Source of the DNA: Rhizobium sp. SL86
GTDB lineage: Bacteria > Pseudomonadota > Alphaproteobacteria > Rhizobiales > Rhizobiaceae
DNA length: 64,000 bases
Direction: 5' to 3'
Assembly (NCBI RefSeq): GCF_026672545.1
Contig: NZ_JAPPRJ010000009.1
Coordinates: 124,001-188,000 of the forward strand
Shown: in pieces, positions 53,926 through 62,897 of the stretch
Layout: the number at the start of each line of letters is the position of its first letter
Position numbering within the stretch: the first letter of the stretch is position 1
Program-made: the position numbers and the translations under genes
The notes under the pieces: generated by a model
The model's database searches: none
What the model was told of the DNA's origin: nothing
The model's input: the letters and a program-made list of their open reading frames with translations, nothing else

Positions 53926-56922
53926 ATGGCAGATAGTAGCGTTGCACGTGGCCGTATCGGCGGAGCGGACTTCTTTGCAGATGACGATCCGTTGGCGGAA
54001 CTCGCTCGCATTGCAGGCTATGAGGAAAAGGTCGTCGCGGTCCCGCAGGCCTCCGTTTCCGCTCGTCGCGAGCCGAGCTTCAACCTGGAAGACGAGCTTC
54101 TCCGCGAATTCGAACAATATGACGAGCCGCGGACGGAGCCTGTTGCTCCGGTCGCTCCGGTTGCCGCTGCACCCGCTCGGTTCGTCGAACCGGAGGCGCC
54201 TGTTGCGCGCGTCGAGGCCGATCCGTTTGCGGATGTCGAGCCCACGGAACAGCCGTCGGTGACGTTCCGTGCGTCTGGTGATCAGTCGCTGGCTCAGGCT
54301 CCCCTCGTTGATAACTGGCAGCAGCCTGACGGGATGTTGCTGGTCGAAAATCTTCCTCCGTTGGCATCGGCCTTTGCGCAGCCGCCGTCGCCTGATGTCG
54401 AAGCTGAGCCTGATTTCAGCGGCTTTGATGCGGATCTGATCGCGGAGCTGGAGACATCGATTGCCTCGCCGGCCCTGTCGCAATTGGCGGCGCGTGCGCC
54501 GAGCCGCGGTGCCTACGAGCCCGGTTTTCGGATGCCGTTGACGAATTTCGTTGTGGCTCCGCCGCGTGCGCGGCCGCACGATGTCGATCCGGTTCTGGAT
54601 GGCGGCGCAGACGTTCAGCCGCAGCCGGTTGCCTCGACCTGGGCCACGGATTTTGCCTCGGACGTCGCTGCCGTTCGTGCACGGCCCGTTTCGCCGGAGC
54701 CGAAGGTTCCGACGCCCGTGCCGGTGCCTGAGGTTGAGCCGGTCTTTGCCCAGCCCGTCGTCGATGTCCTGTCGCTTCAGGATGAATTGGCGCAGGTCTT
54801 CGAAAGAGCGGACGAGCCCGTTCGGACGCCGGACATCGAGCCTGTCCCTGCCGTGCAGTCTGCGGCCCCCGTGATCAGTGAACGTCGCTCCGAGCCGGTT
54901 TTCGAACCGGTCGGTCGGCAGGATCTGGATGTCCAGCTGAAGGAGCCTGTTGCGGTAAAGCCCGCGCAGGCACCCGATATGATGGATGATGACTTCGAGC
55001 TGATGCTCGATGATCTCGAGCTCGATCTTGCCGACCTGATGCAGGACGAGAAGCCGGCGCAGGTGGCGCAGGCAGAGGTGGCGCGCCGGGAGCCGGTTGC
55101 CGAACCCGTTGTCGAACCGTCGCCGGCGGCTTTCGTGCCGCGCACGCAGCCCGTGCCGACGCTTGCCCCGGAAATCCCGGCCTTCCTTGCCCAGTCGCGG
55201 CTTGCGCCGGAGGCGGCGGTGAAGCCGGCGGTGCCCGTTGATCCCGTCCCGTCCGCGGTGCCGGCTCCGGCGGTGCAGCCCGCCCCTCTTGTTGGCGACG
55301 GCGATGCGTTCGATCCGACCCTGCTCGCGGATGCCGAGGAAATGCCGGAAGCGGTTCCGGACCTCGACGTACCCGAAATTCCGGTACACGAGCCTGAAAA
55401 GCCCGTAGCACCCCCGTCGGATTTCGATCTGGATCTTGATTCCGAGCTTGCCAGCTACCTCGATACGGCCGGCATGTCTCAACGTGCTGTGCCCGCCCAG
55501 ACTGCGGCAAAGCCGCAGGAGCGGACGCTCGGCCGGGCAACCGCCGTCGCCTCTTCTCCGTCTGCTGCGTCTGCCGCCCCGGCTCAGAGCCCGGCTGCGA
55601 CCGTGACGAAACAGAAGCCGGACGACGGGCTGGATGATTTCGAGCGTGCGCTGGAAGAGGATTTCCGTCGCAGCCTCGCCACTCCCTTGCGTCCGACGCC
55701 GGTCGACGAAGCCTATGCGGACGAAACGCCTGTCTATGAGACCGGTCGCCGGTCGCTGGCTTCCTTCGCCATGCCGCTGTCGATCGCCGGCTTCGTGGGG
55801 ATCGTCGGGATCTCCGCCTATGCCTGGTACGCGACCGGAAAATCGACTGCCGGCAATGACGGAAGCCCGGTGGTCATCGCCGCCGATTCCGAGCCGGTGA
55901 AGGTGGTCCCGGAAAATCCGGGCGGCAAAACCGTCCCGAACCAGGACAAGGCCGTCTACGATCGTGTGGCCAGCGGCTCGCTCAGCGATCCGAAGCAGCC
56001 GTCGCTGATCTCTTCCGAGGAGCAGCCGGTCGACGTGGTGCAGAAGACCCTCACGCCGGAAACCCTGCCGCTTGAAGGCGAGGATGAGGCGCAGTCGGAG
56101 ATGACGCCGGTTGGCGATACGCAGGACGCGCGGCTTCTGCCGACCAACGCTCCCACCGGGCAGGCGAAGTCTGCTGATTCGGAACAGCTGGCCGTTATGC
56201 CGCGCCGTGTGAAGACGATGATCGTGCGTCCTGACGGAACGCTGGTGGAGCAGGTGACCGAGGTGCCGGCGACCCAGCCGGTGAGGACGCCTGCCGCGAG
56301 CGTATCGACTGAAAAGGTTCCGGCAGCCCCGGCGCTTGCCGAGCCGACGCAACTGGCGGGAACCGGACCCGCCGCCAGCAGCACGCCGACGAACCTTGCC
56401 GATGTGAATGTCGCGCAAACCACCGCTTTGACGGGCGCGACGAACGTGGCGCAAACTACGCCTTCGACGGCACCCGCCGGGGTTCCTGCACCGAAGGCAC
56501 CGGTTCCGACGGCTCGTCCGACCGACCAGCCTGTTCAGGTCGTGGCCGCCGTCACCAGCCAGGGCAATGTCCGCAACGATCTGAGGACGGCAACGACGCC
56601 GGCTGCTCCGGCCCCCGCGCCGGTTGCCGCGGCAACGCCGGCTTCGGTTCCGGCCTCGGCTCCGGCTGCCCAGGCGGGTGGTTATTTCATCCAGATCGCC
56701 TCTCTGCCGTCTGAAGCCGACGCCCAGAAGTCCTATCGCAACCTGTCCTCCAAGTTTGCAGGGGTGATCGGTGGCCGCGGCATGGATATCGCCAAGGCGG
56801 AGATTGCCGGCAAGGGGACATTCTACCGGGTGCGGATTGCTGCAGGCAGCACGCGCGACGAGGCTGCCGCTCTCTGCGAGCGTTACCGCGCCGCCGGTGG
56901 CACCTGCCTGATCGCCCGCTAA
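53926..56922 (+). CDS. Large SPOR-domain membrane protein
   Basis: This protein of about 998 aa has a long, disordered, Pro/Val/Glu-rich N-terminal region (residues 30-590) with loosely repeated VxPxPxVxP segments. A single transmembrane helix follows near residue 615 (MPLSIAGFVGIVGISAYAWY), and a C-terminal SPOR domain (about 918-998, GGYFIQIASLPSEADAQKSY) that binds denuded peptidoglycan at division sites. It is typical of the Rhizobiales argS-SPOR-nagZ-scpAB block and likely works in division or polar growth. The start is Met 53926 or GTG 53914; neither has an ideal ribosome binding site. Confidence 0.88.
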   Translation: MADSSVARGRIGGADFFADDDPLAELARIAGYEEKVVAVPQASVSARREPSFNLEDELLREFEQYDEPRTEPVAPVAPVAAAPARFVEPEAPVARVEADPFADVEPTEQPSVTFRASGDQSLAQAPLVDNWQQPDGMLLVENLPPLASAFAQPPSPDVEAEPDFSGFDADLIAELETSIASPALSQLAARAPSRGAYEPGFRMPLTNFVVAPPRARPHDVDPVLDGGADVQPQPVASTWATDFASDVAAVRARPVSPEPKVPTPVPVPEVEPVFAQPVVDVLSLQDELAQVFERADEPVRTPDIEPVPAVQSAAPVISERRSEPVFEPVGRQDLDVQLKEPVAVKPAQAPDMMDDDFELMLDDLELDLADLMQDEKPAQVAQAEVARREPVAEPVVEPSPAAFVPRTQPVPTLAPEIPAFLAQSRLAPEAAVKPAVPVDPVPSAVPAPAVQPAPLVGDGDAFDPTLLADAEEMPEAVPDLDVPEIPVHEPEKPVAPPSDFDLDLDSELASYLDTAGMSQRAVPAQTAAKPQERTLGRATAVASSPSAASAAPAQSPAATVTKQKPDDGLDDFERALEEDFRRSLATPLRPTPVDEAYADETPVYETGRRSLASFAMPLSIAGFVGIVGISAYAWYATGKSTAGNDGSPVVIAADSEPVKVVPENPGGKTVPNQDKAVYDRVASGSLSDPKQPSLISSEEQPVDVVQKTLTPETLPLEGEDEAQSEMTPVGDTQDARLLPTNAPTGQAKSADSEQLAVMPRRVKTMIVRPDGTLVEQVTEVPATQPVRTPAASVSTEKVPAAPALAEPTQLAGTGPAASSTPTNLADVNVAQTTALTGATNVAQTTPSTAPAGVPAPKAPVPTARPTDQPVQVVAAVTSQGNVRNDLRTATTPAAPAPAPVAAATPASVPASAPAAQAGGYFIQIASLPSEADAQKSYRNLSSKFAGVIGGRGMDIAKAEIAGKGTFYRVRIAAGSTRDEAAALCERYRAAGGTCLIAR

Positions 56923-56948
56923 GGGTGGTCTTATCCGATCCTGAAATG

Positions 56949-56973
56949 CGGGGCGCTGATGACGCCCCGTTTT
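56949..56973 (+). terminator. Intrinsic terminator after the SPOR gene
   Basis: CGGGGCG (56949-56955) pairs with 56963-56969, 7-nt loop, then TTTTCGTTT. Confidence 0.85.
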
Positions 56974-57025
56974 CGTTTCCGCCCGCCACGGGCTCCGTTT
57001 TCACATCCTGACGAAGAGTTTTTCC

Positions 57026-58048
57026 ATGAGCCAGTCGAAGGCAATGATCCTCGGGTGCGCCGGCCTTTCCCCGACGAAGGATGAGCTTGCGCTCTATCGT
57101 GATGAACGCCCCTGGGGTTTCATCCTGTTTGCCCGCAATCTCTCCGAGCCGGAACAGATCAGGGATCTCGTGGCGAGCCTGAAGGACACGATCGGCCGGC
57201 CGGATGCGCCGGTGCTGATTGACCAGGAGGGCGGGCGGGTTCAGCGCATCCGCGCGCCGCATGTGGAAGCCTATCCGCCGGCCGCCCGGCTTGGTGAGGT
57301 CTATGAGGCCGACCGCGGCGCCGGCCTTCGCGCCGCATGGCTGATGTCGCGTCTGCACGCCTTCGATCTGACCCGGCTCGGCATCACCGTCAACTGCCTG
57401 CCGGTGCTCGACGTTCTGGTGGAAGGCTCCACCCAGGCGATCGGCAACCGTTCCTATGGTCGCGACCCGGCCATGGTGACGGCCCTCGGGACTGCCGCCT
57501 CGGAAGGGTTGAAGGCGGGCGGCATGTTGCCGGTGATGAAGCACATCCCAGGGCACGGGCGCGCCATGGTCGATTCGCATCACGACCTACCGGTGGTGAC
57601 AGCCTCGCTCGAGGACCTGGATGCGCAGGATTTTGCGCCCTTCCGGGCCCTGAAGGACGAGGTGATGGCGATGAGTGCCCATCTGGTCTTCACCGCCGTC
57701 GACCCGGACCGCCCCGCCACGACCTCGCCGAAGGTGATCGAGGAGATCATCCGCGGCCGGATTGGTTTCCACGGCCTGCTTCTCTCTGACGATAGCTCGA
57801 TGAACGCCTTGAAGGGCACGCTTGGCGAACGCGCTGCGGATATTGTCGCGGGCGGCTGCGATATTGTCTTGCATTGCAATGGGGTGATGGACGAAATGAA
57901 GCAGGTGGTGGCCGAGGTGCCGGAGCTTGCGGGCGAGGCATTGCGGCGCGCAGAGGCGGCACAAGCGGCCTTCCGTCCGGCAGATGGCACGGATGAGCGG
58001 GCGGCAAGGGCCGAGTTCTGGGCACTGGTCAGCCAGGCACAGGCATAA
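57026..58048 (+). CDS. nagZ: Beta-N-acetylhexosaminidase NagZ
   Basis: This 340-aa GH3 glycosidase removes GlcNAc from peptidoglycan turnover products in the cytoplasm. The signature KHIPGHGRAMVDSHHDLP (with the catalytic Asp-His dyad in DSHHD) lies near residues 172-189, and LIDQEGGRVQRI precedes it. The length matches NagZ (about 335-345 aa). It is the first gene after a terminator and probably starts an operon with scpA (37 bp) and scpB. Confidence 0.95.
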   Translation: MSQSKAMILGCAGLSPTKDELALYRDERPWGFILFARNLSEPEQIRDLVASLKDTIGRPDAPVLIDQEGGRVQRIRAPHVEAYPPAARLGEVYEADRGAGLRAAWLMSRLHAFDLTRLGITVNCLPVLDVLVEGSTQAIGNRSYGRDPAMVTALGTAASEGLKAGGMLPVMKHIPGHGRAMVDSHHDLPVVTASLEDLDAQDFAPFRALKDEVMAMSAHLVFTAVDPDRPATTSPKVIEEIIRGRIGFHGLLLSDDSSMNALKGTLGERAADIVAGGCDIVLHCNGVMDEMKQVVAEVPELAGEALRRAEAAQAAFRPADGTDERAARAEFWALVSQAQA

Positions 58049-58085
58049 GCGGGAGCCTTGAACGGCCCCGGGAACAGGGGCGGGG

Positions 58086-58967
58086 ATGGCCGTTGAGACA
58101 TCACAGCCTGCCATTCCGATGGACAGGCTCTGGCAAGACAGCGACGCGCGGGGTGTCAGCGAGCCCGCGCTCGTCATCGATGTCGGCGGTTTCGAAGGTC
58201 CGCTCGACCTGCTTCTGCATCTTGCCCGCACCCAGAAGGTCGATCTGCAGCGGATCTCGGTTCTGGCGTTGGCTGAACAGTATCTGCTGTTCGTCGAAAG
58301 CGCCCGGCGTGTGCGTATCGAGCTTGCCGCCGATTATCTGGTGATGGCGGCCTGGCTCGCTTATCTCAAATCGAAACTTTTGATCCCGCAGCAGTCGCGC
58401 CAGGATGATGGCCCGACGGGCGAGGAAATGGCCGCGACGCTGGCCTTCCGGCTGAAACGGCTGGAGGCGATGCGCGAGGCGGCAACACGGCTCGTCAACC
58501 GCAACCGGTTGGGACGCGAGATTTTTGCGCGCGGTGCGCCGGAACATATTGCCGAGCGGAGCGGCGCGACCTTCGAGGCTGAGCTTTACGATCTCCTGAA
58601 GGCCTATGCCAACCTGCGCCAGCGCCAGGCGGTAACCCAGGTGACAATCGAGCGGCGCAAGGTCTGGTCTCTGGTGGAGGCCCGCGAATTGCTGACCACG
58701 ATGATGGGCGACATCGGCGACTGGACGGCGCTGCAGAGTTATCTCCTGGAGTTTCTTTCGCCTTCGGACCGTGTCACGGCAACCGCCAGCGCCTTTGCGG
58801 CATCGCTCGAACTGGTGCGCGAAGGCAAGATCGAGATGCGTCAGGAGGGTGCCTTCGGCCCGCTGTACCTGCGGCGCGGTGCAGGCCGAACGCATCTGGC
58901 TGATCGTGATGCGACCGCTAAGAGTACAGGCGACAAGGCTGGTGATCGTGCGAGTGATAAGGAATGA
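58086..58967 (+). CDS. scpA: Segregation and condensation protein A
   Basis: This 293-aa kleisin has the N-terminal block FEGPLDLLLHLARTQKVDLQ (residues 37-56) and the ADYLVMAAWLAYLKSKLLIP segment characteristic of ScpA. It bridges the SMC ATPase heads and recruits ScpB to compact and segregate the chromosome. It overlaps scpB by 4 nt (ATGA). The C-terminal 30 residues are charged and low-complexity. Confidence 0.94.
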   Translation: MAVETSQPAIPMDRLWQDSDARGVSEPALVIDVGGFEGPLDLLLHLARTQKVDLQRISVLALAEQYLLFVESARRVRIELAADYLVMAAWLAYLKSKLLIPQQSRQDDGPTGEEMAATLAFRLKRLEAMREAATRLVNRNRLGREIFARGAPEHIAERSGATFEAELYDLLKAYANLRQRQAVTQVTIERRKVWSLVEARELLTTMMGDIGDWTALQSYLLEFLSPSDRVTATASAFAASLELVREGKIEMRQEGAFGPLYLRRGAGRTHLADRDATAKSTGDKAGDRASDKE

Positions 58968-59683
58968 GTGGCGTGCCGGTCGAGGATGACGATCTTTTTA
59001 CGGAAGACAGGCAGGACATGGCTCCGAGCGCGCTGGAGCTTGAGGCGGAACGTATCGCCGAGGCGCTGGTGTTTGCCTCGGCGGAGCCGGTTTCGGAAGG
59101 CTTCCTGATGGAGCGCCTGCCACGCAACGTCGATGTGAAGACGATCATGTCGCGGCTCGTGCGCCTGTATGCCGGGCGTGGTGTGAACCTGATCCGGATC
59201 GAGGACAGATGGGCCTTCAGAACCGCGGCGGATCTTTCCTTCGTCTTCCGGCGCGAGGATGGCGAAGCCAAGAAACTCTCCCGTGCCGCACTCGAGGTAC
59301 TGGCGATCATCGCCTACCACCAGCCGGTGACGCGGGCCGAGATCGAGGATATTCGTGGCGTGCAGACCTCCCGCGGCACGCTTGATGTGCTGATGGAAGC
59401 CGGCTGGGTGCGTTTTCGAGGACGCCGGCGGACGCCAGGCCGGCCGGTGACGCTCGGCACGACATTGCGGTTTCTCGATCATTTCGGCCTGGAGGAAATC
59501 CGCGACCTGCCGGGTCTTGAGGAGTTGAAGGGGGCAGGGCTGCTGTCCGGCCGTATTCCTCCGGATTTCCGCATCCCGCTTCCCGCGAGCGCCGACGAAC
59601 TCAGCGAGGACGAGGACCCGATCACGCAGCTTGATCTGGAGGAACTCGGCCTCTTGACACCGGGCGGCGGAGCGGACGAATAG
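58964..59683 (+). CDS. scpB: Segregation and condensation protein B
   Basis: This 239-aa ScpB has two winged-helix domains (residues 20-190) with family blocks ALEVLAIIAYHQPVTRAEIE and RGVQTSRGTLDVLMEAGWVR. It works with ScpA and SMC. It is translationally coupled to scpA. The last 40 residues are acidic, as in other alphaproteobacterial forms. Confidence 0.94.
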   Translation: MSGVPVEDDDLFTEDRQDMAPSALELEAERIAEALVFASAEPVSEGFLMERLPRNVDVKTIMSRLVRLYAGRGVNLIRIEDRWAFRTAADLSFVFRREDGEAKKLSRAALEVLAIIAYHQPVTRAEIEDIRGVQTSRGTLDVLMEAGWVRFRGRRRTPGRPVTLGTTLRFLDHFGLEEIRDLPGLEELKGAGLLSGRIPPDFRIPLPASADELSEDEDPITQLDLEELGLLTPGGGADE

Positions 59684-59780
59684 CATGCCGTTTGCCGTGG
59701 ACGGCGTTGCGCGGCGTTCGATGGGACCATCGATCGACCGTTCGGCGGCAGCACAGGGCGATAAAGTTAGGCCGGAGAGC

Positions 59781-60884
59781 ATGACCCATTCCACGCCCGC
59801 TCGGGCATCGACTGCCATTCGTCGCACCGCGGGCGTCACATTCGCCTCCAGCCTTTCCTTCGAGGCGATCGAGCACAGCTATCACGGCAAGGAGACCATC
59901 CGGGGCATCGATCTCGAAGCCAAACATGGCGAGGTCCTGTGCCTGTTGGGACCGTCCGGATCCGGCAAGACGACGCTCTTGCGTATTGCTGCCGGGATCG
60001 AGGTCCAGACCGGTGGTCGTGTGTTGATCGACGACCGCGAAATGGCCGGACCCAACGTCTTCGTCCCACCGGAAAAACGCGGTGTCGGGCTGATGTTCCA
60101 GGATTACGCGCTGTTCCCACATCTCTCGGTCGTCGAGAACGTCCGCTTCGGCCTCACTGCTTTGCCCGCCCGGGAGGCGGTTGCCGAAGCCATGGTGGCG
60201 CTCGAACGGGTGGGGCTGTCCCATTACGCGGACAAATATCCGCATGCGCTGTCCGGCGGCGAGCAGCAGCGTGTGGCGCTTGCCCGTGCGCTCGCCCCCC
60301 GTCCCAATGTTCTCCTGATGGACGAGCCCTTCAGCGGGCTTGATTCGCGCCTGAAGGATACGATCCGCGCCGATACGCTGGACGTGCTGCGCCAGACGCG
60401 GGCGACCGCCATCGTCGTCACCCATGATGCGGAGGAGGCCATGCGCATGGCAGACCGGATCGCGCTTCTGAATGACGGCAGGCTGGTCCAGGTCGGCCGC
60501 TCGCAGGACCTCTACCGGCGTCCGCAATCCTTGTTCGCGGCCGGCTTCTTCTCCGAGATCAACCGTCTGGAGGGAAGGGTGGTCGGCGGTCGTGTCACGA
60601 CTCCGCTGGGGTCTTGCGGTGCAGGCGACCGCAAGGATGGCGAGGATGTGGATGTGGCGGTGCGTATTTCCTCGATCTCAGTTCTGCCCGAGGGCGGCGC
60701 GGTTGCCGCCCGTATCCTGACGCGGCGGTTCCTCGGCGTCGTCGAACTGCTGACGCTTGCGGTCGACGGACTGTCCGAGCCGTTGCGCGCGCGCATCCGC
60801 GCCGACCAGCTTCCGGACGGTCTCACGGACGTGACCGTAAAGGTTCAGCCGGACGACATTTTGGTGTTTGAAAAAGATCCCTAA
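59781..60884 (+). CDS. Orphan ABC transporter ATP-binding protein (FbpC/PotA type)
   Basis: This 367-aa ATPase has Walker A GPSGSGKTTL, Q-loop MFQDYALFPHLS, signature LSGGEQQRVALARALA, Walker B VLLMDEPFSGLD, H-loop VVTHDAEEAMRM and a C-terminal TOBE-like domain (after residue 250). This is the CUT1/iron/spermidine type of importer ATPase. No permease or binding protein gene lies nearby, so it may serve transporters encoded elsewhere. It is inserted between scpB and tatA, in the same direction. The ATG at 59781 follows GGAGA; an in-frame ATG at 59685 would add 32 residues. Confidence 0.88.
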   Translation: MTHSTPARASTAIRRTAGVTFASSLSFEAIEHSYHGKETIRGIDLEAKHGEVLCLLGPSGSGKTTLLRIAAGIEVQTGGRVLIDDREMAGPNVFVPPEKRGVGLMFQDYALFPHLSVVENVRFGLTALPAREAVAEAMVALERVGLSHYADKYPHALSGGEQQRVALARALAPRPNVLLMDEPFSGLDSRLKDTIRADTLDVLRQTRATAIVVTHDAEEAMRMADRIALLNDGRLVQVGRSQDLYRRPQSLFAAGFFSEINRLEGRVVGGRVTTPLGSCGAGDRKDGEDVDVAVRISSISVLPEGGAVAARILTRRFLGVVELLTLAVDGLSEPLRARIRADQLPDGLTDVTVKVQPDDILVFEKDP

Positions 60885-60926
60885 ACGTCTTACATCGAAC
60901 ACGACGCGCAATCATGGAGTGGAGTC

Positions 60927-61124
60927 ATGGGTTCTTTTAGTGTTTGGCACTGGCTGATCGTTCTGGTCATCGTGCTTATCTTCTTCGGACGCGGCAAGAT
61001 CCCGGAACTGATGGGCGACGTCGCAAAGGGCATCAAGAGCTTCAAGAAGGGTATGTCCGACGAAGAAACCGCCGATACCACGGCGACGAAGACCGTCGAC
61101 CACAAGCCGGAAGAAACCAAGTAA
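60927..61124 (+). CDS. tatA: Sec-independent protein translocase subunit TatA
   Basis: This 65-aa protein has the TatA layout: one N-terminal transmembrane helix ([15 protein letters not shown]), the [20 protein letters not shown] amphipathic helix and a short acidic tail. It forms the oligomeric pore of the twin-arginine system. The start at 60927 follows GGAG. First of the tatABC operon. Confidence 0.95.
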   Translation: MGSFSVWHWLIVLVIVLIFFGRGKIPELMGDVAKGIKSFKKGMSDEETADTTATKTVDHKPEETK

Positions 61125-61174
61125 CCTGATTGGTGCCGCGCCCGAAACGGCGCGTCTTCCGAGGAGCATAACAT

Positions 61175-61975
61175 ATGCTGGACATCGGCTGGACCGAGCT
61201 TTTAGTCATCGCGGTCGTCTTGATCGTTGTCGTCGGGCCGAAGGACTTGCCGCCGATGCTCCGCGCCTTTGGCAAGATGACGGCCAATCTGCGCAAGATG
61301 GCGGGCGATTTCCGCACCCAGTTCGATCAGGCCCTGCGCGAAGCCGATATGGATGACGTACGCCAGACGATTTCGGATGCGCAGCGTTTCCACCCGGCCA
61401 ATGCGATCCGCGAGGCGATCAATCCGCTGCGCGAAATGGGCAACGAGATCCGGAGCGATCTCCAGAAGGCCACAACGATGACGCCGCTTGCCGAGGCGAA
61501 GGCTGAAGACGGGGAGGCATCCGCTTCTCCGCTTGAGGACCTGATCCCAGCGCCGGAGCTTTCGCTTCCGGAAAGCGCGCCGGCCTCGGTTGCCGCAACG
61601 CCAGCCCCATCGCCGGCTCAGGGCTCGACGACGGCACCGGTTGCTGTCACGGCCACAGGCTCTTCCGCCGCTGCCGGCCAGCCGTCCGTCACCGCGTCGG
61701 GTCCACAGCAGGCGGCGCCCTCCGGGTCGTCGTCCGCACCTGCGGCAGGAACACCGGCCGCCGAAAAGAAGCCGCGCGCGCCGCGCAAGCCGAAGGCGAA
61801 TGCAGCTGCGGAACCAGCCGTCGACGTGGTTCAGGCCGAAGCGTCGACCAAATCCGCCCCGAAGAGAACCCGCACGCCCGCCAAGGCTGCAGACACAACC
61901 GAAACCTCGGTTGTTGCTGCCAAGCCCGCGACCCGCGCCCGCAAGAAGCCGGCGACCCCCAAGGATAACGCATGA
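61175..61975 (+). CDS. tatB: Sec-independent protein translocase subunit TatB
   Basis: This 266-aa protein has an N-terminal helix (MLDIGWTELLVIAVVLIVVV) with the TatB-type GPKDLPPMLRAFGKMTANLR amphipathic segment. A long, disordered Ala/Pro/Lys-rich tail (residues 110-266) is typical of the extended alphaproteobacterial TatB. It forms the receptor complex with TatC that binds RR signal peptides. It overlaps tatC by 4 nt. Confidence 0.94.
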   Translation: MLDIGWTELLVIAVVLIVVVGPKDLPPMLRAFGKMTANLRKMAGDFRTQFDQALREADMDDVRQTISDAQRFHPANAIREAINPLREMGNEIRSDLQKATTMTPLAEAKAEDGEASASPLEDLIPAPELSLPESAPASVAATPAPSPAQGSTTAPVAVTATGSSAAAGQPSVTASGPQQAAPSGSSSAPAAGTPAAEKKPRAPRKPKANAAAEPAVDVVQAEASTKSAPKRTRTPAKAADTTETSVVAAKPATRARKKPATPKDNA

Positions 61976-62802
61976 ACGGCGAAATCGACGACAAGCCTCA
62001 GCCGCTCATCGAGCATCTGATCGAGCTGCGCACGCGCCTCATCTGGTCGCTTGCGGCCTTCTTTGGGGCCTTTCTGGTCTGCTTTTTCTTTGCCAAGCAG
62101 CTGTTCAACCTGCTCGTGGTTCCCTACAAGTGGGCCGTGGTCTGGGCCGGACTTGATCTCGCAAAGTCGGAACTCATCTACACCGCGCCGCAGGAGTTCT
62201 TCTTCACGCAGGTGAAGGTTGCCATGTTCGGCGCGCTGGTGATTGCCTTCCCGATCATCGCCTCGCAGCTCTACAAGTTCGTGGCGCCCGGCCTTTACAA
62301 AAACGAGCGGGCGGCTTTCCTGCCGTTCCTCGTCGCTTCGCCCATCCTCTTCCTGCTCGGTGGTGCGCTCGTCTATTTCTTCTTCACCCCCATGGTGATG
62401 TGGTTCTTCCTCGCCATGCAGCAGGCGCCGGGTGAAGGGGAGGTCGCGATTTCCCTGATGCCGAAGGTCTCGGAATATCTGTCCCTGATCATGACGCTGG
62501 TGATGTCGTTTGGCCTCGTCTTCCAGCTGCCGGTCGTCACGACGCTTCTGGCGCGGGTTGGCATTTTGACCAGCGACTGGCTGCGCGAGAAGCGGAAATA
62601 CGCGATCGTCATCGCCTTCGTTGTCGCAGCAGTGCTGACGCCGCCCGATCCGCTGTCTCAGATCGGCCTTGCGCTGCCGACCATCCTTCTCTACGAGATT
62701 TCCATCTATGCTGCCCGACTCGTGGAGCGCAAACGTGCGAGCGAAGAGGCCGCTGTTGCTGCCGATTCCGGCTCCAACGTGGCCAGTTCGGACCAGACAT
62801 AG
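61972..62802 (+). CDS. tatC: Sec-independent protein translocase subunit TatC
   Basis: This 276-aa protein has six predicted transmembrane helices and the TatC blocks [20 protein letters not shown] and [20 protein letters not shown]. It is the signal-peptide receptor of the Tat system. Candidate Tat substrates in this window with RR signals are CpdB and DctP. Confidence 0.95.
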   Translation: MNGEIDDKPQPLIEHLIELRTRLIWSLAAFFGAFLVCFFFAKQLFNLLVVPYKWAVVWAGLDLAKSELIYTAPQEFFFTQVKVAMFGALVIAFPIIASQLYKFVAPGLYKNERAAFLPFLVASPILFLLGGALVYFFFTPMVMWFFLAMQQAPGEGEVAISLMPKVSEYLSLIMTLVMSFGLVFQLPVVTTLLARVGILTSDWLREKRKYAIVIAFVVAAVLTPPDPLSQIGLALPTILLYEISIYAARLVERKRASEEAAVAADSGSNVASSDQT

Positions 62803-62897
62803 CATTCGTTCCGGCAGAACCGGGTTCGGGGGTCGGAACACCACTCTTTCGGCCGCCGGTTTGCTGTGCGGTCCAACGCAGGCAATCTGGAACGACG

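Noticed and set aside
53674-56454. A 926-codon minus-strand frame opposite argS and the SPOR gene
   Set aside because: Arg-rich shadow of the Pro/Val-rich SPOR protein; no start signal or motif.
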